A stretch of DNA of 64,000 bases from an uncultured Flavobacteriaceae bacterium (GTDB taxonomy: Bacteria; Bacteroidota; Bacteroidia; Flavobacteriales; Flavobacteriaceae). Within the stretch, counting starts at the first letter, position 1, and each line of letters begins with the position of its first letter. The notes beneath the pieces are model-generated. The model was not told where the DNA came from. It saw only the letters and a program-made list of their open reading frames with translations, and searched no databases. A program made the translations under genes and the position numbers. Positions 1-8,873 of the stretch are shown piece by piece. The stretch covers positions 496,001-560,000 of the forward strand of contig CANNAN010000002.1 of assembly GCA_947502635.1 (NCBI GenBank), read 5' to 3'.

Positions 1-485
1 CTAACTTGAGTACAGGGTATTTTATTAGAGACTTTGTCAAATAAAATTAAAGGTAAGCTGTTTAATATTTGAAGTACATTTTCTACATTACGTGTCATTT
101 TTGAAAGTGACATTAAAATACCGTCCACACCAAATTGCATCATTGTTTTAAGCATTTCAGTTTGTTTTATTACATCATCATTAGATTCAGAAACAATAAC
201 TCTATAACCTTTTGATGCAGATTCTTCCAGTATCCCTCTAATAATTGTTGTTGTAAAATAATGGGTTATGTTTGGTACAATAACTCCTATGATATTTGTT
301 TTATGTTGTCTAAACCCTTTTGCAAAAAGATTAGGGACATAATTTAATTCCTGAGCTATTTTCTTTACTTTCTTTTTAGTGGTTTCGCTTATGTCTGGAT
401 GATCGTTTAGTGCACGAGAAATTGTTGAAGTTGACAAATCAAGCTTTTTGGCTATTTGTTTTAATGTAGTTAGTTCCTTTTTCAT
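1..485 (-). CDS. LacI-family transcriptional regulator (C-terminus outside window)
   Basis: About 161 N-terminal residues are present. The gene starts at the ATG complementary to 483-485 and runs off the left edge. The first ~55 residues are a LacI-type helix-turn-helix plus hinge (LKQIAKKLDLSTSTISRAL, then KIAQELNYVPN), followed by the start of a periplasmic-binding-protein-like sensor domain (IIGVIVPNITHYFTT, GYRVIVSESND). Family members bind palindromic operators and release them on binding a sugar or related ligand. It is divergent from the TonB receptor gene, and the 127-base space between them holds operator-like repeats. It therefore most likely controls the locus at 613-8206; this is inferred from position. 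Confidence 0.93.
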   Translation of the reverse strand, partial: MKKELTTLKQIAKKLDLSTSTISRALNDHPDISETTKKKVKKIAQELNYVPNLFAKGFRQHKTNIIGVIVPNITHYFTTTIIRGILEESASKGYRVIVSESNDDVIKQTEMLKTMMQFGVDGILMSLSKMTRNVENVLQILNSLPLILFDKVSNKIPCTQV

Positions 486-507
486 TTAATCAGATTTTAA
501 TTTTATT

Positions 508-535
508 GCAAACGTTCCCGCAAACGATTGTGTGC
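508..535. promoter_or_regulatory. Candidate LacI-family operator
   Basis: The 7-mer GCAAACG occurs twice, at 508-514 and 520-526. The second copy begins an imperfect 16-base palindrome (GCAAACGATTGTGTGC, 520-535; 6 of 8 half-site positions match). GCAAACG-type half sites are typical of LacI/PurR-family operators. The site lies between a divergent LacI gene and its presumed target. No protection data exist, so this is a sequence-only call. Confidence 0.45.
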
Positions 536-612
536 AAATATCTTGATTTTTATGATATTATTATGTGTGATTCTTAATTATATTAGCTAAAAACTAACTA
601 ATTCTCAAAAAA

Positions 613-3297
613 ATGAAAAAAATTATTCTTACGTTATTAAGTGTTTTTAGCATTTCTGTGATGTTTTCGCAAACGGAAATATCGGGATCTATTAAAGATA
701 AATCAGGTATGCCTATTACAGGAGCTAATATTCTTATTTTGGGTAGTGCTTCAGGAACGACATCGGATTTTGATGGAAATTTTAGTTTCTCTACGAATGT
801 TTCAGGAGAACATACGATACAAGTATCTTTTGTAGGATATAGTAAAATTGAGCAGCCAATAAATCTTAGTGGAAGTCCAATTGTTTTAAATTTTGTATTA
901 CAAGAAGGAGGTAATGCCTTAGATGAGGTTGTATTAACAGCATCTGCTACTTTTAGATCGCAAAAAGACACACCAATGTCTATTAGTTCACTAAAACAAA
1001 AGACGATAACTAAGTTGTCTGCAAATAGTCAGGCAGATATTATTAGAAGCATCCCAGGTATTACAGCAGAAGGTGGCGGTGGAGAAACAGCTACAAACGT
1101 TTTTGTAAGAGGATTGCCTTCTGGAGGGCAATATGTATTTAACCCTTTACAATATGATGGCATGCCATTAATGAGTACGTTTGGATTGAATTCATCTGCA
1201 CATGATGTCTATGCAAGACCAGATATAGGATTTAAAGGTGTTGAATTCGTGCGTGGTGGTGCAGCTGTGTTATATGGAGCAGGATCGGTTGCAGGTATTA
1301 TTAATTATACGAGTAAAACAGGGGACTCAAATGCAGAAAATATTATTAATGTAGAATGGGCAGATAAAGGCCGTTTGAAAACAGATTTTTATACAGGAGG
1401 AAAACTGGGAGGAGAAGATTCTAATACATATTATGCTTTTACGGGTTTTATTAGAAAAGATGATGGACCAATTGAAACAGGATTGCCTACAAAAGGGGTG
1501 CAATTTAGAGCAAATATTAAAAAGAAATTTGAAAATGGATCTTTTACAGTCCATGGACAGTTTATAAATGATAAAGCACAGTTCTTCTTACCATTACCTT
1601 TAGATGGAGGAAACAGGACTAGATTAGCAGGTAATGATGGAAAAGAAGTATCTCAATTATTATCTGGAGAACTGGCGCATACATCATTTTTAACCCCAGG
1701 TGGCGTTTACGAAAGCCCAATTGAAGACGGTGTGTTTACTCAAGGAGGTTATATAATGGGAGATTTTAATTATAATTTCTCAGATGACTTAAAATTTAAG
1801 TCAAAAGTAAAATATGCAAATTATAAGCACAATTTTGCTTTGTATATTGGAGGCAATGGTGATAACAATAATCCAATAACTTTAAATGAATATGTAAATA
1901 ATGTTGCGCCAGGGAATTTAGGTTTTACTGCTCAATATCAGGGAGGCCCAAGCGGTAGTAGTGTTAATGGTTCAGATTTAGTTCTGGATAATTTACATAT
2001 TGATAGATTAAGACCTATGACAGATTATTCTGGAGAAGCTTCTTTAACAAAAACATTAGAAGTATCTAATGGAACACATAATATTACAGGAGGGGTGTTT
2101 TTAGCACGTACAGAAGCAGAAGATGTAAACTATCAATATCGTGTGTTATCAGAATTTAATAATAATCCACGATTAGTAAATTTAAGTTATGTTGATGCAG
2201 GTGGTAATGATGTTACATTTTCGCAGGGCGGATTATATAACAGAATAGGTATGACATCCAATAAGTTTTTATCTCAAAATAAAACAGCTTTTTATTTAAC
2301 AGATGAGATGGTTTTTGATAAATGGCGTTTTGATATTGGATTTAGAATCGAAAATACCGAAGGAACTTTTAGTAATGGAAGTATTTCTGAACAAACAGTT
2401 TATAATGATGTTTCATTAACTCCAGAATTAGCAAATGTTCGCTTTGCAGATGGTAGTTTTACAAGAGCAAATGTAAGTGCAACAGATTGGGCTTTGTCTT
2501 TAGCTGGTTTGTATAAATTAAACACAGATGTTAATTTATATGCTAATTTCTCAAAAGGTTTCTTCTTTCCTCAAATTAGAGGATTTTCGCCTATCTCAAC
2601 AGGAGTTACTGGAAGTAAATATGACTCAGAACAAATTATTCAATTTGAAGCAGGTGCAAAATTAGGTACAGAAAAACTAAAAGGATCTATAGCAGCATAC
2701 TATGTTGGTTTAAGTGATAGAATAAAAATAGATCAAGGTTTTGTTGGCGGTGCTTTAGTAGATTTAACAAGATCTGAACAAAGTACATCTACAGTAGGAG
2801 CCGAATTAACTTTCGATTGGAGCTTTGCAGAAAACTTTAGTTTAAGAGGAACAGGAACTTATCAAAACCATGAGATTACAAAAAATGTTTCTACAGATTT
2901 AACTAATAATACATCATCAACTACAAATGAAGGTAATGAATTAGCGAGACAACCTAATTTCTTAGGGAGTTTAGGAGCCTATTTTGACAATAGTAAATTT
3001 GATGCCTTATTATCATTTAACCATACAGGTAGCAAGTTTGCTGCAGATAATAATACAGTGGAATTAGATGCCATAACCATTGCGCGTATAGGTGCTGGAT
3101 ATATGTTTAATATAGGTGATAATGATGACAGTAAAGAAACATTACGTTTAGGTTTTTCAGTGTTTAATTTATTTGATGATGATGGAGTTACAGAAGGAGA
3201 TCCAAGAAATGTAAATCAGGCAGGGGCTGCAGAATTTTTCTTTGGAAGACCAATACTACCCAGAAGGTTCTTCTTAACAGCAACATTTAATTTTTAA
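613..3297 (+). CDS. TonB-dependent outer-membrane receptor with carboxypeptidase-like N-terminal domain
   Basis: The protein has 894 residues. A signal peptide (residues 1-20, ending MFSQ) is followed by a carboxypeptidase D regulatory-like Ig fold (ISGSIKDKSGMPITGANI... ending in the TonB-box region near LDEVVLTAS), a plug domain (~115-230, with RSIPGITAEGGG and GVEFVRGGAAVLYGAGSVAG) and a long beta-barrel ending in aromatic F (TATFNF). It should import a ligand across the outer membrane using TonB energy. The plug resembles FecA-like receptors more than SusC, and no SusD gene follows, so the ligand is probably small rather than a glycan chain. It is the first gene of the putative glycosylglycerate locus; a hairpin terminator separates it from the hydrolase gene. 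Confidence 0.93.
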   Translation: MKKIILTLLSVFSISVMFSQTEISGSIKDKSGMPITGANILILGSASGTTSDFDGNFSFSTNVSGEHTIQVSFVGYSKIEQPINLSGSPIVLNFVLQEGGNALDEVVLTASATFRSQKDTPMSISSLKQKTITKLSANSQADIIRSIPGITAEGGGGETATNVFVRGLPSGGQYVFNPLQYDGMPLMSTFGLNSSAHDVYARPDIGFKGVEFVRGGAAVLYGAGSVAGIINYTSKTGDSNAENIINVEWADKGRLKTDFYTGGKLGGEDSNTYYAFTGFIRKDDGPIETGLPTKGVQFRANIKKKFENGSFTVHGQFINDKAQFFLPLPLDGGNRTRLAGNDGKEVSQLLSGELAHTSFLTPGGVYESPIEDGVFTQGGYIMGDFNYNFSDDLKFKSKVKYANYKHNFALYIGGNGDNNNPITLNEYVNNVAPGNLGFTAQYQGGPSGSSVNGSDLVLDNLHIDRLRPMTDYSGEASLTKTLEVSNGTHNITGGVFLARTEAEDVNYQYRVLSEFNNNPRLVNLSYVDAGGNDVTFSQGGLYNRIGMTSNKFLSQNKTAFYLTDEMVFDKWRFDIGFRIENTEGTFSNGSISEQTVYNDVSLTPELANVRFADGSFTRANVSATDWALSLAGLYKLNTDVNLYANFSKGFFFPQIRGFSPISTGVTGSKYDSEQIIQFEAGAKLGTEKLKGSIAAYYVGLSDRIKIDQGFVGGALVDLTRSEQSTSTVGAELTFDWSFAENFSLRGTGTYQNHEITKNVSTDLTNNTSSTTNEGNELARQPNFLGSLGAYFDNSKFDALLSFNHTGSKFAADNNTVELDAITIARIGAGYMFNIGDNDDSKETLRLGFSVFNLFDDDGVTEGDPRNVNQAGAAEFFFGRPILPRRFFLTATFNF

Positions 3298-3319
3298 GTT
3301 TATTTTAAATTGAGTTGAT

Positions 3320-3358
3320 AACTCATCACTTATAGCTAAGTGTAAGTGATGAGTTTTT
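3320..3358 (+). terminator. Intrinsic terminator/attenuator after the TonB receptor gene
   Basis: Two 12-base arms (3321-3332 and 3343-3354) pair perfectly and can extend by one more A-T pair, around a 10-base loop, followed by a T run. It sits between the receptor and the co-oriented hydrolase gene, so it may make the receptor transcript more abundant than the rest. Confidence 0.8.
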
Positions 3359-3377
3359 ATATGAATAAAAAGTTGTT

Positions 3378-4682
3378 ATGAGAGATTTACAAAAGAAGGC
3401 TATCGAGGTACTTAATAAGAATTGGAAAGAAGGTTTTAGTATACCGTGTGCTAATTTATATCCATTTCAGTGGTTTTGGGATTCTGGCTTTATAGCTATC
3501 GGTTTTGCACATTTTGATATGGCAAAAGCAGAACAGGAAATAACTACCTTATTAGATACGCAGTGGGAAAACGGATTTATGCCTCATATCGTTTTTCATA
3601 CAGAAAGTGATTCTTACTTTCCTGGGGCAGATTTTCACTGTTCAGATTTACATTCAGAATCTTCAAAAAAATACAAGTCAACAGGTATGACACAGCCACC
3701 AGTAACAGGTTTTGTCTTGCAAGAGTTATATAGGATTAGTGATAATAAGGCTGAAACATTAAAATTTATTGAAACAGTTATTGATAAAGTATATCACAAT
3801 CACATGTATTTCTATAAAAATAGAGATCCGAAAAATGAAGGTTTAGTATACATTTATCATAATTGGGAATCGGGAACCGATAATTCACCAATTTGGGATG
3901 ATATATGGGAAACCATGGATCCTCCCGAATATACTTTTGAGCGTAGAGATACAACACATGTAGATGCCTCCGAAAGACCATCAAAAAGAGAATATGATCA
4001 TTATTTATACATAATAGATATAGCGAAAGAACATCATTATAGTGATGAAAAAATAGCTGAACTCTCACCTTTTTTAGTGCAAGACCCGTTGTTTAATGCC
4101 ATGCTTATCAAGTCTAATCAAAGTTTAATTAACTTGTACAAGCTAATAGGGAGCAGTAAAGAAAAAGTGAATCAGCTTGAAATGTGGCAGGAAAAAAGTA
4201 TTAAATCTTTTAACCATAAATTATTTGATGAAGAAATAGGCGCCTATATTCATTACGACTTAAGAAATGAAAGACCATTAAGATATCTTTCATCATCGTC
4301 TTTTTCACCAATATTTGCTAATATTCCAAGCAAGGAAAGAGCTGCGGCAATGATTCAAGTCATGATGGAGACATTTGGAAATGAGGATCAATATTTATGT
4401 GCCTCATTCGATCCAACAAGCGAACGATTTAATCCAAAAAAATATTGGAGAGGGCCAGTTTGGGTAAATCTTAACTGGATCCTTTATAATGGATTAAAAC
4501 AATATGGAATGGATGACATTGCAGAGCGTGTAAAACAAGACACTATTGCCATTGTAGAAAACAATGGCTTCTATGAATATTTTGATTCAAGAAAAGAAAT
4601 GCATGAAAACAATAATGCAGGCTATGGTGGTAATGATTTTTCTTGGAGTGCAGCTTTATTAATAGATTTATTAAATGACTAG
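3378..4682 (+). CDS. MGH1-like glycoside hydrolase (GH63), probable mannosylglycerate/glucosylglycerate hydrolase
   Basis: A 434-residue protein without a signal peptide, so cytoplasmic. It is an (alpha/alpha)6-barrel type GH63 protein of the size of bacterial mannosylglycerate and glucosylglycerate hydrolases. Visible signatures are QWFWDSGFIAIG near the N-terminus, the motif ESGTDNSPIWDD containing D168 (the general-acid Asp position in this family), KYWRGPVWVNLNW, and an acidic C-terminal segment (E400-E410) followed by GGNDFSWSAALLIDLL, where the family general base lies. Family enzymes split alpha-glycosyl-glycerate to hexose plus glycerate. The glycerate kinase gene three ORFs downstream supports that substrate strongly. 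Other GH63 substrates cannot be excluded from sequence alone. Confidence 0.82.
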   Translation: MRDLQKKAIEVLNKNWKEGFSIPCANLYPFQWFWDSGFIAIGFAHFDMAKAEQEITTLLDTQWENGFMPHIVFHTESDSYFPGADFHCSDLHSESSKKYKSTGMTQPPVTGFVLQELYRISDNKAETLKFIETVIDKVYHNHMYFYKNRDPKNEGLVYIYHNWESGTDNSPIWDDIWETMDPPEYTFERRDTTHVDASERPSKREYDHYLYIIDIAKEHHYSDEKIAELSPFLVQDPLFNAMLIKSNQSLINLYKLIGSSKEKVNQLEMWQEKSIKSFNHKLFDEEIGAYIHYDLRNERPLRYLSSSSFSPIFANIPSKERAAAMIQVMMETFGNEDQYLCASFDPTSERFNPKKYWRGPVWVNLNWILYNGLKQYGMDDIAERVKQDTIAIVENNGFYEYFDSRKEMHENNNAGYGGNDFSWSAALLIDLLND

Positions 4683-4788
4683 TTTTTTCTCTTTTCAAAG
4701 AGAGGATTGCTTTGATTTTATAAGAAATCAGGAGGGTTATATTTAAAACTTACAAAACTTTGTAGAGCAGTAAAAATGATCTAAGTAA

Positions 4789-4796
4789 TAAATTTG
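4789..4796 (+). promoter_or_regulatory. -7-like box (TAnnTTTG) before GNAT gene
   Basis: TAAATTTG matches the Bacteroidota sigma -7 consensus and ends only 7 bases before the ATG at 4804. If used, the mRNA would be nearly leaderless. No convincing -33 element at the usual spacing. Confidence 0.35.
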
Positions 4797-4803
4797 GAAA
4801 TGT

Positions 4804-5406
4804 ATGTTAGATTTCGATTATTCAAAAGCGTATATTATAGAGGATGATCGGGTTAAACTAAGTCCTTTAAAAATGGAGCATGTTGAAAGTTTACTTGATA
4901 TATCAAACGAATCAAATCTATGGACATTCTTTCTTGAAAAAGGAAACGGAGTTAAAAATTTAACGAATTATATCCAATCCACTATTAATAACCGAAAACA
5001 AAAAAAGGAATACCCGTTTGTTGTTTTCGATAAAACAAAAAATGAGCTTGTAGGAACAACAAGGTTTTACGATTATATAACAGACTTAAAATCAATAAAA
5101 TTAGGGCATACTTGGATTGGGGAAAAATTTAGAGGCACAGGCTTAAATAAGCATTGCAAATATTTATTGTTTCAATTCGCATTTGAAAAATTAGAAGTAG
5201 AACGCATAGGTTTCGGTGCTCATATAGAAAATAAAACAAGTATTGCAGCCATGAAAAGTATAGGCTGTAAAGAAGAAGGCATATTACGAAATTTTATTCC
5301 ATCACTGGATGGGAAAGGAAGAGCCGATATCATTTTATTAAGTATTTTAAAAAATGAATGGTTTGATAAAGTAAAAACAGAATTAAAAAATAAACTAAAC
5401 ACCTAA
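4804..5406 (+). CDS. GNAT-family N-acetyltransferase (RimL-like)
   Basis: The 200-residue protein has the RimJ/RimL-type GNAT fold. It opens with LDFDYSKAYIIEDDRVKLSPL, has a beta4/acetyl-CoA-binding stretch around LGHTWIGEKFRGTGLNKHCK, and the late motif ENKTSIAAMKSIGCKEEGILRN. Such enzymes acetylate N-termini or small amines with acetyl-CoA; the substrate here is unknown. It lies between the hydrolase and the symporter in the same orientation, 10 bases before the symporter start, so it is probably transcribed with the catabolic genes. No role in glycosylglycerate breakdown is obvious. Confidence 0.85.
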   Translation: MLDFDYSKAYIIEDDRVKLSPLKMEHVESLLDISNESNLWTFFLEKGNGVKNLTNYIQSTINNRKQKKEYPFVVFDKTKNELVGTTRFYDYITDLKSIKLGHTWIGEKFRGTGLNKHCKYLLFQFAFEKLEVERIGFGAHIENKTSIAAMKSIGCKEEGILRNFIPSLDGKGRADIILLSILKNEWFDKVKTELKNKLNT

Positions 5407-5416
5407 ACTTAAAATC

Positions 5417-7063
5417 ATGAATTGGCTAGACTATAGTATTGTCATATTTTATATTATATTTTTCCTAGGAATGGGGTTCTTTTTTAAGGATAACAAAGAC
5501 TCTAAAGATTATTTTTTAGGAGGAAAAAGCATGGGGTGGTTCCCTTTAAGTCTCTCAACCATGGCTACTCAGCTGTCTGCCATAAGTTTTATATCCGCTC
5601 CTGCCTTTGTAGGTCTTAAACTAGGAGGCGGTATGAAATGGTTAACCTTCGAGTTTGCCGTTCCATTGGCTATGATTTTTATAATGGTTGTTATTATTCC
5701 ACCTCTATTCCGATCTGGAGTAGTAAGTATATATGAGTTCGTAGAGAAGCGTTTTAGCCCATCAACCAGATTAGTATTAAGTGTGGTTTTTCAAATTAGT
5801 CGTGCCTTGGCAACTGGAGTCATGGTATATACAATTGCTATTATTTTACAAGCCGTTTTAGATATAGATTTTGGCTACACCATTTTAATTATAAGTATAA
5901 TAACCATTGTGTACTCATGGCAAGGTGGTATGAAAGCTGTTGTCTGGGGAGACGCCATACAAATGATCATACTTTTTGCAGGACTTCTTATTTGTCTTTA
6001 TTTTGGATGGACTCTTTTGCAAGACCATGGTGGTTTATCCCAAGGGTTTAATCCAGAAAGGTTAAAGGTAATTGACTTTAATTTAGGTATTGGAGAAGGT
6101 AACGAATATGGTGTTTTACCAATGATACTAGGAGGTTTCTTTTTATATGCGTCTTATTATGGATGCGATCAAACACAAGCACAACGGCTATTATCCGCTA
6201 AAAGCGAAAAAACCATTCGTCAACTTCTATTAGCAAATGGGCTTTTGCGTTTTCCTGTCGTTTTAATTTATTGTGCTATGGGGCTTGTTATTGGTGGATT
6301 AGTAACGTTAGCACCAGATTTTCTTCAAGAGATTACAGATACCTCTCAAAAATATTTTCCAGAGGAATTTGCAAAAAATGGTATAAAACCAGATTTAATG
6401 CTTCCTGTTTTTATCATGAAATACTTGCCACATGGGCTTATTGGGATTTTAATGGTAGGAATATTGTCTGCGGCGATGTCTTCTTTAAGTTCAACGGTGA
6501 ACTCGCTTTCAGCAGTAACAGTAGAAGATTTTTTTAACCGCGGCAGAGTAAAACTAACAAACAAAAAATACATGCTTATTTCAAAAGGGTCTGTGGTCTT
6601 TTGGGGAGTCGTCTGTATAGCAAGTGCCTTTCTTTTTGGAGGAAGTAAAAGTGCTGTTATAGAAATTATTAATGCTATTGGCTCTGTGTTTTATGGCCCT
6701 GTACTAGTTACTTTTATTTTAGCATTCTTTTCTAAAAAAGTAAATCATATAGGAATGAATGCTGGAATTATTATAGCCGTACTTATTAATCTTACTTTTT
6801 CTAAAACGATACAGGAGTTATTTCATGTAGATTTAGGAATTCATATTTTTTGGATATGGCTTAATTTTACAGGGGTTATAATTTCTTTAGTGGTGGCTTA
6901 TATTGTTAGTGCATTTACCAAACATGTAAAAGTTAAAAGTATTTCAAATTTCAATGTAACCATTAAGAAAGAAGATTTTATGATAAAAGAGGTTTACATT
7001 TTAGTAGCTTTCTTTATAATTATTTTAGTGTTTAGTTATTTTGTGCCTGTTATTTTTGGATAA
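5417..7063 (+). CDS. Sodium:solute symporter (SSS family)
   Basis: A 548-residue inner-membrane protein with about 13 hydrophobic segments. It has the SSS hallmarks: an N-terminal DYFLGGKSMGWFPL segment, AISFISAPAFVG, the GGMKAVVWGDAIQM motif and MVGILSAAMSSLSSTVNSLS. It resembles the sodium/sugar (SglT-like) branch and would bring a sugar or glycoside into the cytoplasm with Na+. Placed between the hydrolase/GNAT genes and glycerate kinase, it is the likely inner-membrane importer of the locus. The substrate is inferred from neighbours only. Confidence 0.92.
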   Translation: MNWLDYSIVIFYIIFFLGMGFFFKDNKDSKDYFLGGKSMGWFPLSLSTMATQLSAISFISAPAFVGLKLGGGMKWLTFEFAVPLAMIFIMVVIIPPLFRSGVVSIYEFVEKRFSPSTRLVLSVVFQISRALATGVMVYTIAIILQAVLDIDFGYTILIISIITIVYSWQGGMKAVVWGDAIQMIILFAGLLICLYFGWTLLQDHGGLSQGFNPERLKVIDFNLGIGEGNEYGVLPMILGGFFLYASYYGCDQTQAQRLLSAKSEKTIRQLLLANGLLRFPVVLIYCAMGLVIGGLVTLAPDFLQEITDTSQKYFPEEFAKNGIKPDLMLPVFIMKYLPHGLIGILMVGILSAAMSSLSSTVNSLSAVTVEDFFNRGRVKLTNKKYMLISKGSVVFWGVVCIASAFLFGGSKSAVIEIINAIGSVFYGPVLVTFILAFFSKKVNHIGMNAGIIIAVLINLTFSKTIQELFHVDLGIHIFWIWLNFTGVIISLVVAYIVSAFTKHVKVKSISNFNVTIKKEDFMIKEVYILVAFFIIILVFSYFVPVIFG

Positions 7064-7081
7064 AATTTTAAGTTTCATATT

Positions 7082-8206
7082 ATGAAAATTGTTCTAGCAC
7101 CAGACAAATTTAAAGGCTCTTTAACAGGGACTCAATTTTGTAATGCTGTTGAAGAAGGAATTAAGCAGGTATTACCTGATACGGAAATCGTTAAGTTGCC
7201 ACTTGCAGATGGCGGCGATGGCACGATAGAAATATTAGAATATCATTTACAGGGCAAACGTGTAAAAGTAACTGTAAACGATCCTTTGTTTAGACCTGTT
7301 GAGGCATCTTATTTATATATGGATGCTATTGAAACAGCGTTTATTGAAATGGCAGAAGCTTCGGGAGTGGCACTCTTAAAACCTGAAGATAGAAACTGTT
7401 TTTATACAACATCGCTTGGCACAGGCGATATTATTCTAGATGCCATAAACAAAGGAGCAAAAACAATTGTTTTAGGTATTGGTGGCAGTGCTACTAACGA
7501 CTGTGGGATAGGAATGGCAACAGCCTTAGGTTATAAGTTTGAAGATGAAAATGGGATTGAATTAAGCCCGATTGGAAAAAATTTATCACAAATTAAAAGT
7601 ATAAATACAACACGTGTCATTTCCAATTTAAAATCCGTGACTTTTAAAGTCGCCTGCGATGTTACAAATCCGTTATTTGGAGAAAACGGAGCCGCCTATA
7701 TTTATGGACCACAAAAAGGCGCTTCAAAAAAAGAAATTGCTTTTTTAGATAAAGGGTTACAGCATATTTCAAGATTAATTTTAGAAGTTTTTAGTTTAGA
7801 TGTTCAAAATATAAAAGGAGCAGGTGCAGCTGGAGGTATGGGTGCAGGAACAAAGGCCTTTTTAAACGCCGAATTACAATCGGGTATTGATTTAGTTAAA
7901 GATTTGATTGGTTTTGATGAGAAAATTAAGGATGCCGACTGGATTATAACAGGTGAAGGCAAATTAGATGCTCAAACCCTTTCTGGGAAAACGATTCAAG
8001 GCGTTATTGCTTCGGCTAAAAAAGAAGATACGCATGTAGCAGCATTTTGTGGAAGCATAGCACTTTCAAAAGAAACAGCCGAAAAATTTGGAATTTCTTA
8101 TATGGATGCTGTGATAAATAGATCTAAAAATCTTCAAGATGCCATGCAGAATTCCTATAAATACCTAACAGATATTTCGACGATATTCGCAAAAAAACGG
8201 ACTTAG
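7082..8206 (+). CDS. Glycerate kinase (GarK/GlxK family)
   Basis: 374 residues, the normal length for the GarK/GlxK family. Signatures include MKIVLAPDKFKGSLTG at the N-terminus, LADGGDGTIEIL, VLGIGGSATNDCGIGM and ITGEGKLDAQTLSGKT. The enzyme phosphorylates D-glycerate with ATP, giving 2-phosphoglycerate (GarK type), which enters lower glycolysis. It begins 18 bases after the symporter and completes a route import, hydrolysis, phosphorylation of the aglycone. It ends 4 bases before the convergent DUF3098 gene, with no room for a separate terminator. Confidence 0.95.
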   Translation: MKIVLAPDKFKGSLTGTQFCNAVEEGIKQVLPDTEIVKLPLADGGDGTIEILEYHLQGKRVKVTVNDPLFRPVEASYLYMDAIETAFIEMAEASGVALLKPEDRNCFYTTSLGTGDIILDAINKGAKTIVLGIGGSATNDCGIGMATALGYKFEDENGIELSPIGKNLSQIKSINTTRVISNLKSVTFKVACDVTNPLFGENGAAYIYGPQKGASKKEIAFLDKGLQHISRLILEVFSLDVQNIKGAGAAGGMGAGTKAFLNAELQSGIDLVKDLIGFDEKIKDADWIITGEGKLDAQTLSGKTIQGVIASAKKEDTHVAAFCGSIALSKETAEKFGISYMDAVINRSKNLQDAMQNSYKYLTDISTIFAKKRT

Positions 8207-8209
8207 ATT

Positions 8210-8464
8210 TTACTGCTTTTCAGGATTTAATAAAATAGCATAAATTTCAATACCGAATCCAATTAAAATAATAGCAGGAGCAAGTCTTATACGTCTCCAG
8301 TGAAAGATTTCAGGGTTAAAAACATTAGGGTCGTCACTACCACCGCCAGACATTAAAATAAAACCTAAAGCGATACAAGCTAAACCAATAAACATAAACT
8401 TGTAGTTTTTCTTTCCAAAAACAAATATACTTTTAGCGTCTTCTTTTCGTTTTTTTTCTCCCAT
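8210..8464 (-). CDS. DUF3098 membrane protein
   Basis: This 84-residue protein has two hydrophobic helices (~25-40 and ~61-78) separated by a short loop containing SGGGSDDPNVFNPEIFHWRRI, the typical DUF3098 pattern. The family is restricted to Bacteroidota and is usually found directly downstream of ftsX. Function is unknown; inner-membrane location is inferred from the helices. Start two bases after the stop of the upstream gene indicates an operon with ftsX. Confidence 0.85.
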   Translation of the reverse strand: MGEKKRKEDAKSIFVFGKKNYKFMFIGLACIALGFILMSGGGSDDPNVFNPEIFHWRRIRLAPAIILIGFGIEIYAILLNPEKQ

Positions 8465-8466
8465 AA

Positions 8467-8817
8467 CTAGTTAAATTCTGTAAAAATCACATCGTTTTCA
8501 ATAGATAATTGTGCAATATGTTCTGAAGTAGCTAACCCTCCAAGAACTTTTGCTAGGTGCAAAGTAACAGTTTTATTTAAAACTTTAGTGTTAAGAGACT
8601 CTAAATTTAATCCACGTTCCAATCCGCGATTAATATAATAATGGTCTCCAGTAGTATCACTAAATATAATATCACCAGATGTGCCTTCTTCTATGTTCAT
8701 AATAGTTTTAGCGTATACTACGCATGTATCAGGTTTAGGGTTTGTTATTATATTGAGACTAGATAATAGTAAGGTGCCAACTAATAGAGTGCTACCTATA
8801 AAAATATATTTTCTCAT
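8467..8817 (-). CDS. Small membrane-anchored or secreted protein, function unknown
   Basis: A 116-residue protein with an N-terminal hydrophobic segment (residues 4-24). The remainder is a probably all-beta, nucleotide- and metal-motif-free domain (ICTVVYAK-like strand region, then DTTGDHYYINRGLERGL). I do not recognise a named family. It sits in the ftsX operon, 56 bases after ftsX and 2 bases before DUF3098, so an envelope role is plausible but unproven. Confidence 0.7.
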   Translation of the reverse strand: MRKYIFIGSTLLVGTLLLSSLNIITNPKPDTCVVYAKTIMNIEEGTSGDIIFSDTTGDHYYINRGLERGLNLESLNTKVLNKTVTLHLAKVLGGLATSEHIAQLSIENDVIFTEFN

Positions 8818-8873
8818 AATTTGCTTGGTTACAGTTCGTAAGCTAACGATTCTAAAAACAAATTATTATTCGT

